DNA of 18,367 nt from an uncultured Gemmataceae bacterium (GTDB taxonomy: Bacteria; Planctomycetota; Planctomycetia; Gemmatales; Gemmataceae): contig CAKZUU010000129.1 of the NCBI GenBank assembly GCA_937922175.1, positions 1-18,367 of the forward strand, read 5' to 3'. The position numbers and the translations under genes were made by a program. The notes beneath the pieces were generated by a model. It saw only the letters and a list, made by a program, of their open reading frames with translations. It ran no database searches and was not told the DNA's origin. Shown one piece after another: positions 1 to 7,263 of this stretch. Each line of letters opens with the position of its first letter. Position 1 is the stretch's first letter.

Positions 1-85
1 CATGGACTGCCTCGCCATTTGCCTCAACCGGAAACCTCATGTAGCCTATGGGAAACGAGTCCAGCGCCAACAACCGTTCACGCCC

Positions 86-568
86 ATGTGCGACGCCTCG
101 ACGCCCCGTGAAACGTTTCCGCGCCCCGCGTTGACGGTCGACATCGCTGTTTTCAGCCGGTCGTCGCCCCGGCAGGTGTTGCTCATTCGTCGACACAATG
201 ATCCCTTCGCGGGACTCTGGGCTTTGCCGGGGGGGGTTGTCGACGAAAACGAACCATTAGACCGTGCCGCACAACGCGAACTTCACGAGGAAACCGGTCT
301 CGTCACCTCAGATTTGACTCAAATCGGGGCTTTTGGCGATCCGGGACGTGATCCGCGCGGCTGGACGGTGACGGTGGCCTACCTTGCGCAACTGGATCCT
401 TCAGCCGTGTCTCTCTCCGCCGGGGATGACGCTGCCGATGCACGGTGGTTCCCTTGGGATCAGTTGCCCGAATTGGCCTTCGACCACGAAAAGATTTTGC
501 GAGCGGCGTGGGAGAGAATCTCGCTGTCGGGCGACCGTCCATCGACGAGTTCCCCGGCGAAGCCCTGA
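86..568 (+). CDS. Nudix hydrolase, ADP-ribose pyrophosphatase-like
   Basis: Predicted cytoplasmic Mg2+-dependent hydrolase of nucleoside diphosphates linked to another moiety. A complete Nudix box (G-x5-E-x7-R-E-L-x-E-E-x-G-L) covers about residues 50-72 when translation starts at the ATG at 86. After it comes the segment GDPGRDPRGWTVTVAYLA, which resembles the ADP-ribose pyrophosphatase/COG1051 group, so ADP-ribose or a related nucleotide sugar is the likeliest substrate. The exact substrate cannot be read from sequence. The frame stays open to an ATG at position 2, but those 28 extra codons (many Arg, Gln and Cys) do not look like the family, whose conserved part begins near 'RPALTVDIAVF'. 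I therefore prefer the start at 86, although no clear Shine-Dalgarno precedes it. ugd follows 65 bp downstream on the same strand, so co-transcription is possible. Confidence 0.85.
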   Translation: MCDASTPRETFPRPALTVDIAVFSRSSPRQVLLIRRHNDPFAGLWALPGGVVDENEPLDRAAQRELHEETGLVTSDLTQIGAFGDPGRDPRGWTVTVAYLAQLDPSAVSLSAGDDAADARWFPWDQLPELAFDHEKILRAAWERISLSGDRPSTSSPAKP

Positions 569-633
569 GACCATCAGAGAGCGTACCGTTGGACGATGAT
601 CGCGAAATGCGGGGGTTTTTGGGAAAGTAAACA

Positions 634-2010
634 ATGAAGATCGCCGTTATTGGCTCCGGTTATGTGGGTTTGGTCACAGCGGCGTGCCTGGCCGACTCGG
701 GCAACGACGTCGTGGGAATCGACATCGATCCAAAAAAGATCGAATTGTTGAATTCGGGGGGAGTCCCCATCTATGAGCCAGGTCTGCAAGAGATGATCGC
801 CCGGAATCGGGAGGCAGGCCGCCTCAGCTTCACCATTCGATACGAAGAAGGGGTGCCGCGGGCCCGAATCATCTTCATCGCCGTCGGCACGCCCGAGTCT
901 CAGACAGCTTCGCGCGAGGCGGACCTGAGATATGTGTGGTCGGCGACTGAGCAGATAGCATCTGCTCTGAATCACCAACCGGTCTCGCCGGGGTCCAAGA
1001 TTATCCTGCTGAAAAGCACCGTTCCCGTGGGGACCAATGCCCGAGTTCTTCAGCTTCTGGAGGAGAAGGGTTGTCACGGTGTCGATGTGGCCAGCAACCC
1101 GGAGTTCTTGAAAGAGGGAGCGGCACTGGACGATTTTCAGAAGCCCGACCGGGTGGTCGTGGGAGTGAGACGGCCCGAGGTGGCAGAGATTGTTCGTGAG
1201 CTTTACGCGCCATTTCTGCGCACCGAACGACCGTTTTTGGTGATGTCTCCGGAAAGTGCTGAGCTGACCAAGTACGCCGCCAACGCGATGTTGGCCATGA
1301 AGATCAGCTTTATCAACCAAATCGCCAATTTGTGCGATCGCTTGGGCGCGGACATCAACGATGTGCGTCGAGGGATCGGCCACGATGCACGGATCGGTTT
1401 TCAGTTTTTGTTTCCTGGACCGGGCTATGGGGGATCGTGCTTCCCTAAAGACGTGCGGGAAATTGTTGCCACCGCGAGCAAGGTGGGGATCGATCTGACT
1501 TTGATGCGGACAGTTGATTCCGTCAATGAAGCGCAAAAGCTGGTTTTGCCAGAGAAGATTCGTCGGCACTTCGGTTCCAATTTGACCGGCAAGTGCCTGG
1601 CGATCTGGGGATTGGCGTTCAAACCCCGCACCGACGACATCCGTGAAGCGCCGTCGTTGGTCCTGATTCGGGAATTGCTTCAAGCCGGCGCAACGCTCCG
1701 TTTGCATGACCCAGAGGCACTCGAGAATGTGCGCCAATACATCGAGCGTAGCTGGAACCTTGAGAAAGGACGCATCGTTTACTGCGACAAGCCGTACGGG
1801 GCGCTGGAGGGGGTCAATGGTTTGGCTCTGGTGACCGAATGGTCGGACTACCGTAACCCCGATTTTGAGTTGATGCGTCGTCTGATGACGGAGCCGATCG
1901 TCTTCGATGGACGGAACGTCTACGAGCCGACGAAGATGGCAGAGTACGGCTTCACCTATTACGGAATCGGTCGAGGGCAGCGTCTCAACGAAACGCTCAC
2001 TCCTGGGTGA
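634..2010 (+). CDS. ugd: UDP-glucose 6-dehydrogenase
   Basis: Oxidises UDP-glucose to UDP-glucuronate with two NAD+, supplying precursors for exopolysaccharide, capsule or LPS sugars; cytoplasmic. The 458-aa length fits the bacterial Ugd/TuaD family. The N-terminal Rossmann motif GSGYVG is at residues 7-12. 'KSTVPVGT' and 'NPEFLKEG' follow, the latter carrying the catalytic-region Glu. 'AELTKYAANAMLA' contains Lys213 and Asn217 of the active site, and the nucleophilic Cys269 lies in 'GGSCFPKD'. The C-terminal UDP-binding domain includes 'WGLAFKPRTDDIREAPS'. All key residues are present. The start ATG gives the Rossmann strand at residue 2, as expected; only a weak GGGAAAG precedes it. Its last 14 bp overlap the 3' end of the convergent 172-aa gene. 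A related nucleotide-sugar 6-dehydrogenase (for example GDP-mannose) is possible but the motifs favour UDP-glucose. Confidence 0.95.
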   Translation: MKIAVIGSGYVGLVTAACLADSGNDVVGIDIDPKKIELLNSGGVPIYEPGLQEMIARNREAGRLSFTIRYEEGVPRARIIFIAVGTPESQTASREADLRYVWSATEQIASALNHQPVSPGSKIILLKSTVPVGTNARVLQLLEEKGCHGVDVASNPEFLKEGAALDDFQKPDRVVVGVRRPEVAEIVRELYAPFLRTERPFLVMSPESAELTKYAANAMLAMKISFINQIANLCDRLGADINDVRRGIGHDARIGFQFLFPGPGYGGSCFPKDVREIVATASKVGIDLTLMRTVDSVNEAQKLVLPEKIRRHFGSNLTGKCLAIWGLAFKPRTDDIREAPSLVLIRELLQAGATLRLHDPEALENVRQYIERSWNLEKGRIVYCDKPYGALEGVNGLALVTEWSDYRNPDFELMRRLMTEPIVFDGRNVYEPTKMAEYGFTYYGIGRGQRLNETLTPG

Positions 2011-2515
2011 GTTGCTGCCACTCTTTGCGAACCTGGTTCAAACCGTAAGCGCACAATTCGAATTGTTCGCTGATTCGTCGCAAAATGGGGGCTTCATCCT
2101 GGTAGGGCGCTCCCTCAAACTGGCTGGCAATCAGATACGATCGTTTTCCTTGGGTGCAGTAATCAACAAAAGCATCCTTCGCGCGAGCGTGGCAGCGAGA
2201 ACGCTCAAGGAATTCAGGGAACAATCCCGTCCAGAAAAGTGCGAAGTCTCCGATGTGGCGATAGACCTCGCGGGTGGTTCGACCTTCCGCGGGGAGCTTC
2301 TGGGCCTCCAGCAGCATATCTACCAACTCGAACAAGGGCCTTCCCGCAGTGTCCCGCAGCGCGTAAATGTCGTCGAAGTGAATGAATCGAGTCAAGAGCA
2401 ACGACAAATAATCCACCAAAGGCGGGTCGGCGACGCCCAAGGTGGTCTGGAATGTGTATTCTGTCAGTCCCGCGAATAATCGTCGAAGGGGGTGATCCGT
2501 CGGTGGCATCCACAT
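1997..2515 (-). CDS. Conserved-looking hypothetical protein, 172 aa
   Basis: No domain that I can name. The protein is soluble-looking, with no signal peptide or TM segment, and rich in aromatic residues and alternating acidic and basic helices ('HPLRRLFAGLTEYTFQT', 'LLTRFIHFDDIYALRD', 'ELVDMLLEA'). It is probably all-alpha. The composition and codon use look like a real gene rather than a shadow. The start at 2515 is favoured because a GGAGGG Shine-Dalgarno lies 7 nt upstream; the in-frame Met at residue 3 would be 13 nt away. A candidate promoter lies at 2575-2602, and the Shine-Dalgarno sits in a short hairpin (see that entry). It converges on ugd and overlaps its end by 14 bp. It is transcribed in the same direction as the pilus-type operon upstream but is separated from it by 270 bp. 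I recall similar proteins as planctomycete-specific, but that is memory and not a search result. Confidence 0.8.
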   Translation of the reverse strand: MWMPPTDHPLRRLFAGLTEYTFQTTLGVADPPLVDYLSLLLTRFIHFDDIYALRDTAGRPLFELVDMLLEAQKLPAEGRTTREVYRHIGDFALFWTGLFPEFLERSRCHARAKDAFVDYCTQGKRSYLIASQFEGAPYQDEAPILRRISEQFELCAYGLNQVRKEWQQLTQE

Positions 2516-2520
2516 CGCAT

Positions 2521-2537
2521 TTCCCTCCGAGAGGGAA
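2521..2537 (-). promoter_or_regulatory. Hairpin containing the Shine-Dalgarno of the 172-aa gene
   Basis: A perfect 7-bp inverted repeat with a 3-nt loop, TTCCCTC-TCG-GAGGGAA on the minus strand. The 3' arm holds the GGAGGG that serves as ribosome binding site for the start codon at 2515. If it folds in mRNA, the hairpin would mask the ribosome binding site. Function is inferred only. Confidence 0.35.
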
Positions 2538-2574
2538 TTGCCGGCGCGGCTGGGATTCGATGCGCCATCAGAAA

Positions 2575-2602
2575 ATTCTAAGCTCCAACTCTAAATGGGC
2601 AA
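2575..2602 (-). promoter_or_regulatory. Candidate sigma70-type promoter for the 172-aa gene
   Basis: The minus strand reads TTGCCC, a 16-bp spacer, then TAGAAT (4/6 and 5/6 matches to the bacterial housekeeping consensus). Transcription would start near 2568, giving a leader of about 53 nt that contains the ribosome-binding-site hairpin. Found by eye; planctomycete promoters are not well defined. Confidence 0.35.
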
Positions 2603-2675
2603 GGGCCTGATCGTCAATACGGGATGAGATCAAACGACGGAAGGCCTCGCAGGGCGTTGTCGGCTCAAACTCAAC

Positions 2676-2716
2676 ACGGCGAGACCCAAGGACCCCAACA
2701 AAAGCGGTCTCGCCGT
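2676..2716 (-). repeat. 11-bp inverted repeat, possible 3' hairpin of the pilus-type operon
   Basis: ACGGCGAGACC at 2676-2686 and its exact reverse complement at 2706-2716 flank a 19-nt loop. The GC-rich stem lies 70-110 nt downstream of the stop codon of the last pilus-type gene. There is no clean T-run after it on either strand, so a classical intrinsic terminator is not certain. It may be a 3'-end stabilising or Rho-associated structure, or a chance feature of an open frame that crosses it. Confidence 0.4.
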
Positions 2717-2785
2717 CGGTGACAAAAACGCTGTCGAGACACGAAGACGATCAAGTCAAGCGCCTCTCGAGTCGAGCCAGCGGGC

Positions 2786-4933
2786 TCAACCGTCAGGTCC
2801 ACCGCCTTGTCCGCCCCCACCCGGAGCGCCTTTCTCGAAGGGATTGCCCGAAGTTTTCGACGCGGCAGCTTCTTTGATCTCTTTGAGCCAGTTCACCCAG
2901 CGTTGCTCCCGCTGATAACGATCGGTGTCGGTGTAATCTCGCCAATAGGAACGTGCACGGAGCTTCCCATCAGGCCCCAGCACCAGCATTTCCAACCCGG
3001 CTTCGTCAGTGACGTCGCGCGATGCCCGGTTCCCCTGAACCTTCATGGTGAATCGACCGCCTTCGTAGTCGACCAGAAGGAAATTGGCCATGATGTCAAC
3101 GGCCAAAGCTCCTTTGACCTTGGCGGAGGGACCTTTCACGGTCGTGAACTCGATGAACTGGAACGCATTGTCCTTGGCGGACCAGACAGGCACGCGGACG
3201 TTTTTCACGGCGCGGACGAATTCGCCACGGCCAACCGGGATGTCCTCGACCATCCACTCCCCCAAAGGTTCAGCATTGGTGCCTGTCATTGGGCGAGTTC
3301 GATCCAGTCGGACATGGCTCATCCAGGCATGGACCTGCATCCGGGCATGATCCGGCTTCAAAGTGTCACGCGATTCAGGAGCAAAGGCATAAACGTGTCG
3401 ATCTGAGGAAGCACGAACAACAGAAGTCGTCTTCTCGCCGTCCTTAAAAGTGACGAGCGATGGTTCGCTGAGCAGCGACTTCATGGTGGCGTAGTCGGAA
3501 CGGGTGACCCGGTGCGGTTGGTTGTAGTTGGGGTTCACCGCTTGAACCTGGATGCGATACTCGTAGCCGTGGTCCGGCAAAACATCGACGTCCATGAAGC
3601 GGATCAAGAGGCACTCGGGGATTGCATCGGCACTCTTCGGGGCATTGTCGGGGGTGCCCGTCGGCTCGTCGGCCGCTGCACCGCCCCTCGCGAAGGGGCT
3701 GACTTTGCCCTTGAACTTGGAATTTCCCTTGGCTCGGACCTGTTGTTGGCCTTGAGCCCGGGCCTTTTCGATGGTGGCCTGGATGCTGGCCAGGCGTAAT
3801 ACCGGATACTCCCCGCGGACGAGCTTCGGCAAGGGCAGGCACAACTCAGTATCCTTCGGAGGGATCACCATCGCCAGGGCTTCCGGATCAGCTTGATCCT
3901 CATCGATTTTTTCCCGGAAGATCGGCTCGTAAACGGAAACCCAGTCAAAATCGGTCCATTCCGATGTTTGACCGTTCGGGAAATGAACGCGGCGCTGAAC
4001 TTTCAGACCCTCGAAAATCGGGAAATCGTCCGGGTTCGCATTCAATTGTTCGAGGCTGTCGTAGCGGAGGGCGTTACGGTACTCTTCGAGCTGTTGTTTC
4101 CAGGGGAAGCTGGCTTGGATGAGAACAGCTTGCAATGGACGGACGAACTGAGCGGGGATGAAGGAGCCTTTCTCGAAGTCATCGATTTTCACGGGGACAA
4201 CAAGCCGTAGCGATTCGCCACCCGCCGATCCGCCTCCCATGTTCGGACCGCCCATCATCATGCCACTTCCGCCAAGCATGCCGGGGCCGGACCCTGGTCC
4301 TCCAAGGCCGCCCAGTCCTCCCATGCCCGGTCCGCCACCACCCATCCCCGGCGGGCCACCGGCGCCCGGGCCACGTCCCATACCCCCGGCCATACCCCCC
4401 GCCGGTGGTGTGGAACTGCGGGTTCTCGCCCGGTTGACCAAACTCGATTTTTTCGCCTTTTCACTCTTTTTCTTTTCCTCGTCGCGGAGCACGTAAATGT
4501 GAGTAATCTCGCCGTCATCCTTCTTGACGAAATTATGGACATAGATCGTCCCACGGAAAAAATCGGCTTGATACTCGATCGGAGCCAGGATCCTCGGACT
4601 GGCACGCTTCATATCGTCGAAGGTGAAGTCGATGAAATAGGGCAGATTTCGGTGGGCATCCGCAACGATCTCGTTGAAAACGATTTGGCCACCTTGAAGC
4701 CCCAGGTCGATGGGCGTTACCGAGCCAATCGACGAGGTGTCACGCAGCCTTTGCTCCAATTGCGAGGCCTTGGTGGTCAGGACTTCGGCTCGTTGGGATT
4801 TGCTGCCACTCGCCAAGGCGGTCATGATCCCCCAGATCACGAGCAGGACCATGACCCCAATCCCGATGCTGAGACCGTATTTCTCGCCTTTTTCTAAAAG
4901 CAGCTTCTGAAAATCAACTTTGGACTTGGCCAT
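2786..4933 (-). CDS. Bitopic membrane protein, third gene of the pilus-platform operon (PilP position)
   Basis: Predicted single-pass inner-membrane protein of 715 aa with most of its mass outside the cytoplasm. A short charged cytoplasmic tail precedes a TM helix at about residues 19-41, then a coiled-coil-prone stretch and a small domain. A Gly/Met/Pro-rich linker runs about 178-239. Next come a beta-rich region ('ESLRLVVPVKIDDFEKG'), a fibronectin-III-like strand pattern near 441-493 ('MDVDVLPDHGYEYRIQVQAV'), and an acidic/basic C-terminus ending in a glycine tail. I do not recognise a named family. The position after PilM-PilN and PilO-like genes suggests a PilP-like or accessory platform subunit; this is inference from context. 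The ATG at 4933 is chosen because GGAG lies 6 nt upstream. The GTG four codons earlier (4945) would place that ribosome binding site inside the gene. The gap to the preceding gene is 83 bp. Confidence 0.85.
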   Translation of the reverse strand: MAKSKVDFQKLLLEKGEKYGLSIGIGVMVLLVIWGIMTALASGSKSQRAEVLTTKASQLEQRLRDTSSIGSVTPIDLGLQGGQIVFNEIVADAHRNLPYFIDFTFDDMKRASPRILAPIEYQADFFRGTIYVHNFVKKDDGEITHIYVLRDEEKKKSEKAKKSSLVNRARTRSSTPPAGGMAGGMGRGPGAGGPPGMGGGGPGMGGLGGLGGPGSGPGMLGGSGMMMGGPNMGGGSAGGESLRLVVPVKIDDFEKGSFIPAQFVRPLQAVLIQASFPWKQQLEEYRNALRYDSLEQLNANPDDFPIFEGLKVQRRVHFPNGQTSEWTDFDWVSVYEPIFREKIDEDQADPEALAMVIPPKDTELCLPLPKLVRGEYPVLRLASIQATIEKARAQGQQQVRAKGNSKFKGKVSPFARGGAAADEPTGTPDNAPKSADAIPECLLIRFMDVDVLPDHGYEYRIQVQAVNPNYNQPHRVTRSDYATMKSLLSEPSLVTFKDGEKTTSVVRASSDRHVYAFAPESRDTLKPDHARMQVHAWMSHVRLDRTRPMTGTNAEPLGEWMVEDIPVGRGEFVRAVKNVRVPVWSAKDNAFQFIEFTTVKGPSAKVKGALAVDIMANFLLVDYEGGRFTMKVQGNRASRDVTDEAGLEMLVLGPDGKLRARSYWRDYTDTDRYQREQRWVNWLKEIKEAAASKTSGNPFEKGAPGGGGQGGGPDG

Positions 4934-5016
4934 GGAGCACTCCACGATCAGTCGTTATTCACCTGGTTTGGTCATCCGTGGGAGAGATGTCATCACGCCT
5001 TGAACCTGATTTCCGA

Positions 5017-7200
5017 TTACGACGGGCCGCCCGGTTTTTGCGCCTCGCTGCCACCACCTTTGGGGGGATCCGATGGCTTGACCGGGTCGGCGGGTTTTTC
5101 GTTATTATTCGGTCGACCCTCGGCCGAAGCGGCGGCGGAACCAGGTTTGTTGGGTGCAGAGTTGTTCGGGGGAACGGGAGATTTCTCCGGGTCTGCTTTA
5201 TGATCGTTTCCACCTTGGGGCGGCATTTCAACCGGTGTTGATTTGTCACCCGCGGGAGCCGGTTGGCCCTTGTCGCTGGGCTTGTCATTTGCCGCTGGTT
5301 GATCAGATCCGGCCGCTGGCTTCTCCGCGTTGTCGCCGGGAACGTCCGGACGGACCACGCCGTCTGTTGCTGCCTTGTCGCTTGATGAGGAAGTTGCCGT
5401 CACGTCTGGGGAAGAGGTTTCCGTCGCTTTGGGTTCTTCACCGGTTGGCTCCTCGTAAAGGTTCGCGATGCCATAGACTGCCAGTTCAATCAGGCTGAGT
5501 TGTGGTTGTTCGACATAAGTGGTTGTTCCGCCGCCCGTACCGACCGGACGACCGCCCCCGCCGAGGAATGGACTCCCCCCCCCAACGACGCCTCCGCCCG
5601 CGGGTCCACCGGCGGCGACATCACCGCCATCATCCGGGGGCAAGTTGCCTCCGCGCCCTCCGACACCCGCGGCACCCGGAGCGGGCCCCAATCCACCAAG
5701 GCCGAGACCACCGCGTGGTTCACTTCCCCTTCCAGCTTGGCCGCCCAGGCCGGAGCCGGTGCTTCCTCGCCCCGATGCCGGGACGGACACCGTCGTTCCC
5801 TGCCCATAATGCCGGGACCAGTGGTACTGGGTCAGATGGAATCGTAGTCTTTTGGAGTTCGAGAAGGCAGCGAGAACGTCTGGGAGATTCGATTGGTCGA
5901 CGATCATCACAATAGCGATCGGCATTCGGCGGACTTGATCCGTGACGTCGATGTAGCGAATCTTTTGCACACCGTTCGGGGTCAACTCACCGCTCTGGCT
6001 GCCTCCTGCCTGACCCGCACCGCCACCCATCATCCCCGCCATTCGCTGCATGGCTCCTTGCATCGACCCTGCCATGCTCTGGCCGCTGCTCGCACCCCCC
6101 AACGCGCCAGGCTCGCTTCCTTCCATTGAGCCTCCCGAGCTGGTCGTGATCGTGCTAAATTTGCCGACCGTGGGCTTTCGGTCAGCCAAACGGTGACCAG
6201 CGTTGAATCCCAACAGGATGCTGTCAATCCGTTTGATGGGCACCGTTTTGTTATTGTGACGCAACTGCACTCGGAAGATTTCTTCCGGCGGCCGATTCAA
6301 AACGATCGGCACCTCTGGCAGGTTGGCTTCCTGACCGGCAGCCAATTGATCCAGCGGGAAATCGATCGGCACGGGTTGAAGGGGGCCGTCGCCCAGGGCT
6401 TTTTCGTTGAGCCAGACATCCAAGCTTAGCTGAAAAACAACTTGTCGGCGCCCGCTGAGGTTCTTGATTTTACCCGAGGCAAAGAATTTTCCACGCTCTT
6501 TTTCTGTGATGACAAGGTCCAGTTGGTAGAGACGATTCCGGAACCGTTTGGAAAACTTCGGACCGAGCGAGGATTTGGGCAACTGGTCCGGGCCGATGTT
6601 GGTCTCGAGAGAGAATCGAGCTGGGGTCTCGTTTGCTTCTCGCAGGATGTGAAGGATTTCCCGCCGAACGCAGAGATCCTCCAGCGACAACCAAACTTCT
6701 TCCGAAGTGGGGAGTCGGGCAGCGGACCAAGAGATCGGATGGAGAATGGCCGGCCAACCCCCGGCGAATTCCGTCGGCTTCACAATAGCGGCCATTTGCC
6801 GATACGTTTCGGCGTAGACTTCATCTTGTCGGTACAGGTCGCGGAAACGATCCTCTAATTCGCTACCGAACTTGGCACTTGCCAATCGGGCCGTCAGTTG
6901 TTCAGGAAAGGACAGGACGCCCGCCTGCCGGCTGAACATCTGCCTCCAAACTTTCGCACGGAGGTTGTTGATTTCTTCAAGCTGTTTTTCAAGTTCTTTG
7001 ATCCGTCCCTGGGTTGTCACGGAACGTGAGCCGTCTTCGATCTTCTTGACGGCACTCTCGTAGGCCGCCTCCTTCTCGCTGATTTCCGAACCGATCAGCA
7101 CAGGTACAAGGATGACGAGAATCAAGATAAACAGCGCGAAAACGCCGAGCAGGATCCAGAAGTGGTGCTTCTTCAGAGCCTGCTGATCAATCTTCGCCAT
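5017..7200 (-). CDS. PilO-like bitopic membrane protein with glycine-rich inserts
   Basis: A 727-aa protein with a short basic N-terminus and a TM helix at about residues 14-36. A coiled coil follows at about 40-85 (heptad-like 'IKELEKQLEEINNL'), a layout typical of PilO and PilN. A first ordered region extends to about 345. Gly/Ser/Met-rich sequence fills 355-406, followed by a second ordered patch at 410-465 ('MPIAIVMIVDQSNLPDVLAA' then 'RLRFHLTQYHWSR') that resembles the periplasmic alpha/beta part of PilO-type proteins. A second glycine-rich insert spans 467-560, then a strand 'LSLIELAVYGIANLYEE'. The last ~140 residues are a Pro/Lys/Asp/Ser-rich, probably disordered tail. Canonical PilO is only about 200 aa, so this one is hugely expanded. 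GGGGAG 8 nt upstream supports the ATG at 7200. It lies 63 bp after the PilM-PilN fusion. The PilO assignment rests on layout, position and weak motif resemblance. Confidence 0.85.
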   Translation of the reverse strand: MAKIDQQALKKHHFWILLGVFALFILILVILVPVLIGSEISEKEAAYESAVKKIEDGSRSVTTQGRIKELEKQLEEINNLRAKVWRQMFSRQAGVLSFPEQLTARLASAKFGSELEDRFRDLYRQDEVYAETYRQMAAIVKPTEFAGGWPAILHPISWSAARLPTSEEVWLSLEDLCVRREILHILREANETPARFSLETNIGPDQLPKSSLGPKFSKRFRNRLYQLDLVITEKERGKFFASGKIKNLSGRRQVVFQLSLDVWLNEKALGDGPLQPVPIDFPLDQLAAGQEANLPEVPIVLNRPPEEIFRVQLRHNNKTVPIKRIDSILLGFNAGHRLADRKPTVGKFSTITTSSGGSMEGSEPGALGGASSGQSMAGSMQGAMQRMAGMMGGGAGQAGGSQSGELTPNGVQKIRYIDVTDQVRRMPIAIVMIVDQSNLPDVLAAFSNSKRLRFHLTQYHWSRHYGQGTTVSVPASGRGSTGSGLGGQAGRGSEPRGGLGLGGLGPAPGAAGVGGRGGNLPPDDGGDVAAGGPAGGGVVGGGSPFLGGGGRPVGTGGGTTTYVEQPQLSLIELAVYGIANLYEEPTGEEPKATETSSPDVTATSSSSDKAATDGVVRPDVPGDNAEKPAAGSDQPAANDKPSDKGQPAPAGDKSTPVEMPPQGGNDHKADPEKSPVPPNNSAPNKPGSAAASAEGRPNNNEKPADPVKPSDPPKGGGSEAQKPGGPS

Positions 7201-7263
7201 AGAGTCAGCTCCCCACCGTGGAAGGAGAAAGATCGTGACAGACGCTCGGGTCCCGAGAAAAGC

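Noticed and set aside
2..85. N-terminal extension of the Nudix protein from the ATG at position 2
   Set aside because: These 28 codons do not look like the family and the ATG is at the window edge; the ATG at 86 gives a normal N-terminus, although the choice is not certain.
574..1737. 387-aa open frame on the minus strand inside ugd
   Set aside because: Antisense to a fully conserved ugd; composition (rich in His, Gln and Arg, no recognisable motif) is what codon bias on the opposite strand produces.
4158..4496. Proline-rich open frame on the plus strand opposite the third pilus-type gene
   Set aside because: It is simply the complement of the Gly-rich linker codons (GGC/GGT read backwards give Pro/Ala).
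4934..4945. GTG start at 4945 for the third pilus-type gene
   Set aside because: The GGAG ribosome binding site overlaps that GTG and is correctly spaced (6 nt) for the ATG at 4933.
5500..5810. Short GC-rich repetitive DNA that could suggest a tandem repeat or CRISPR array
   Set aside because: No regular unit length or spacer structure; the repetition is explained by glycine-rich coding sequence.
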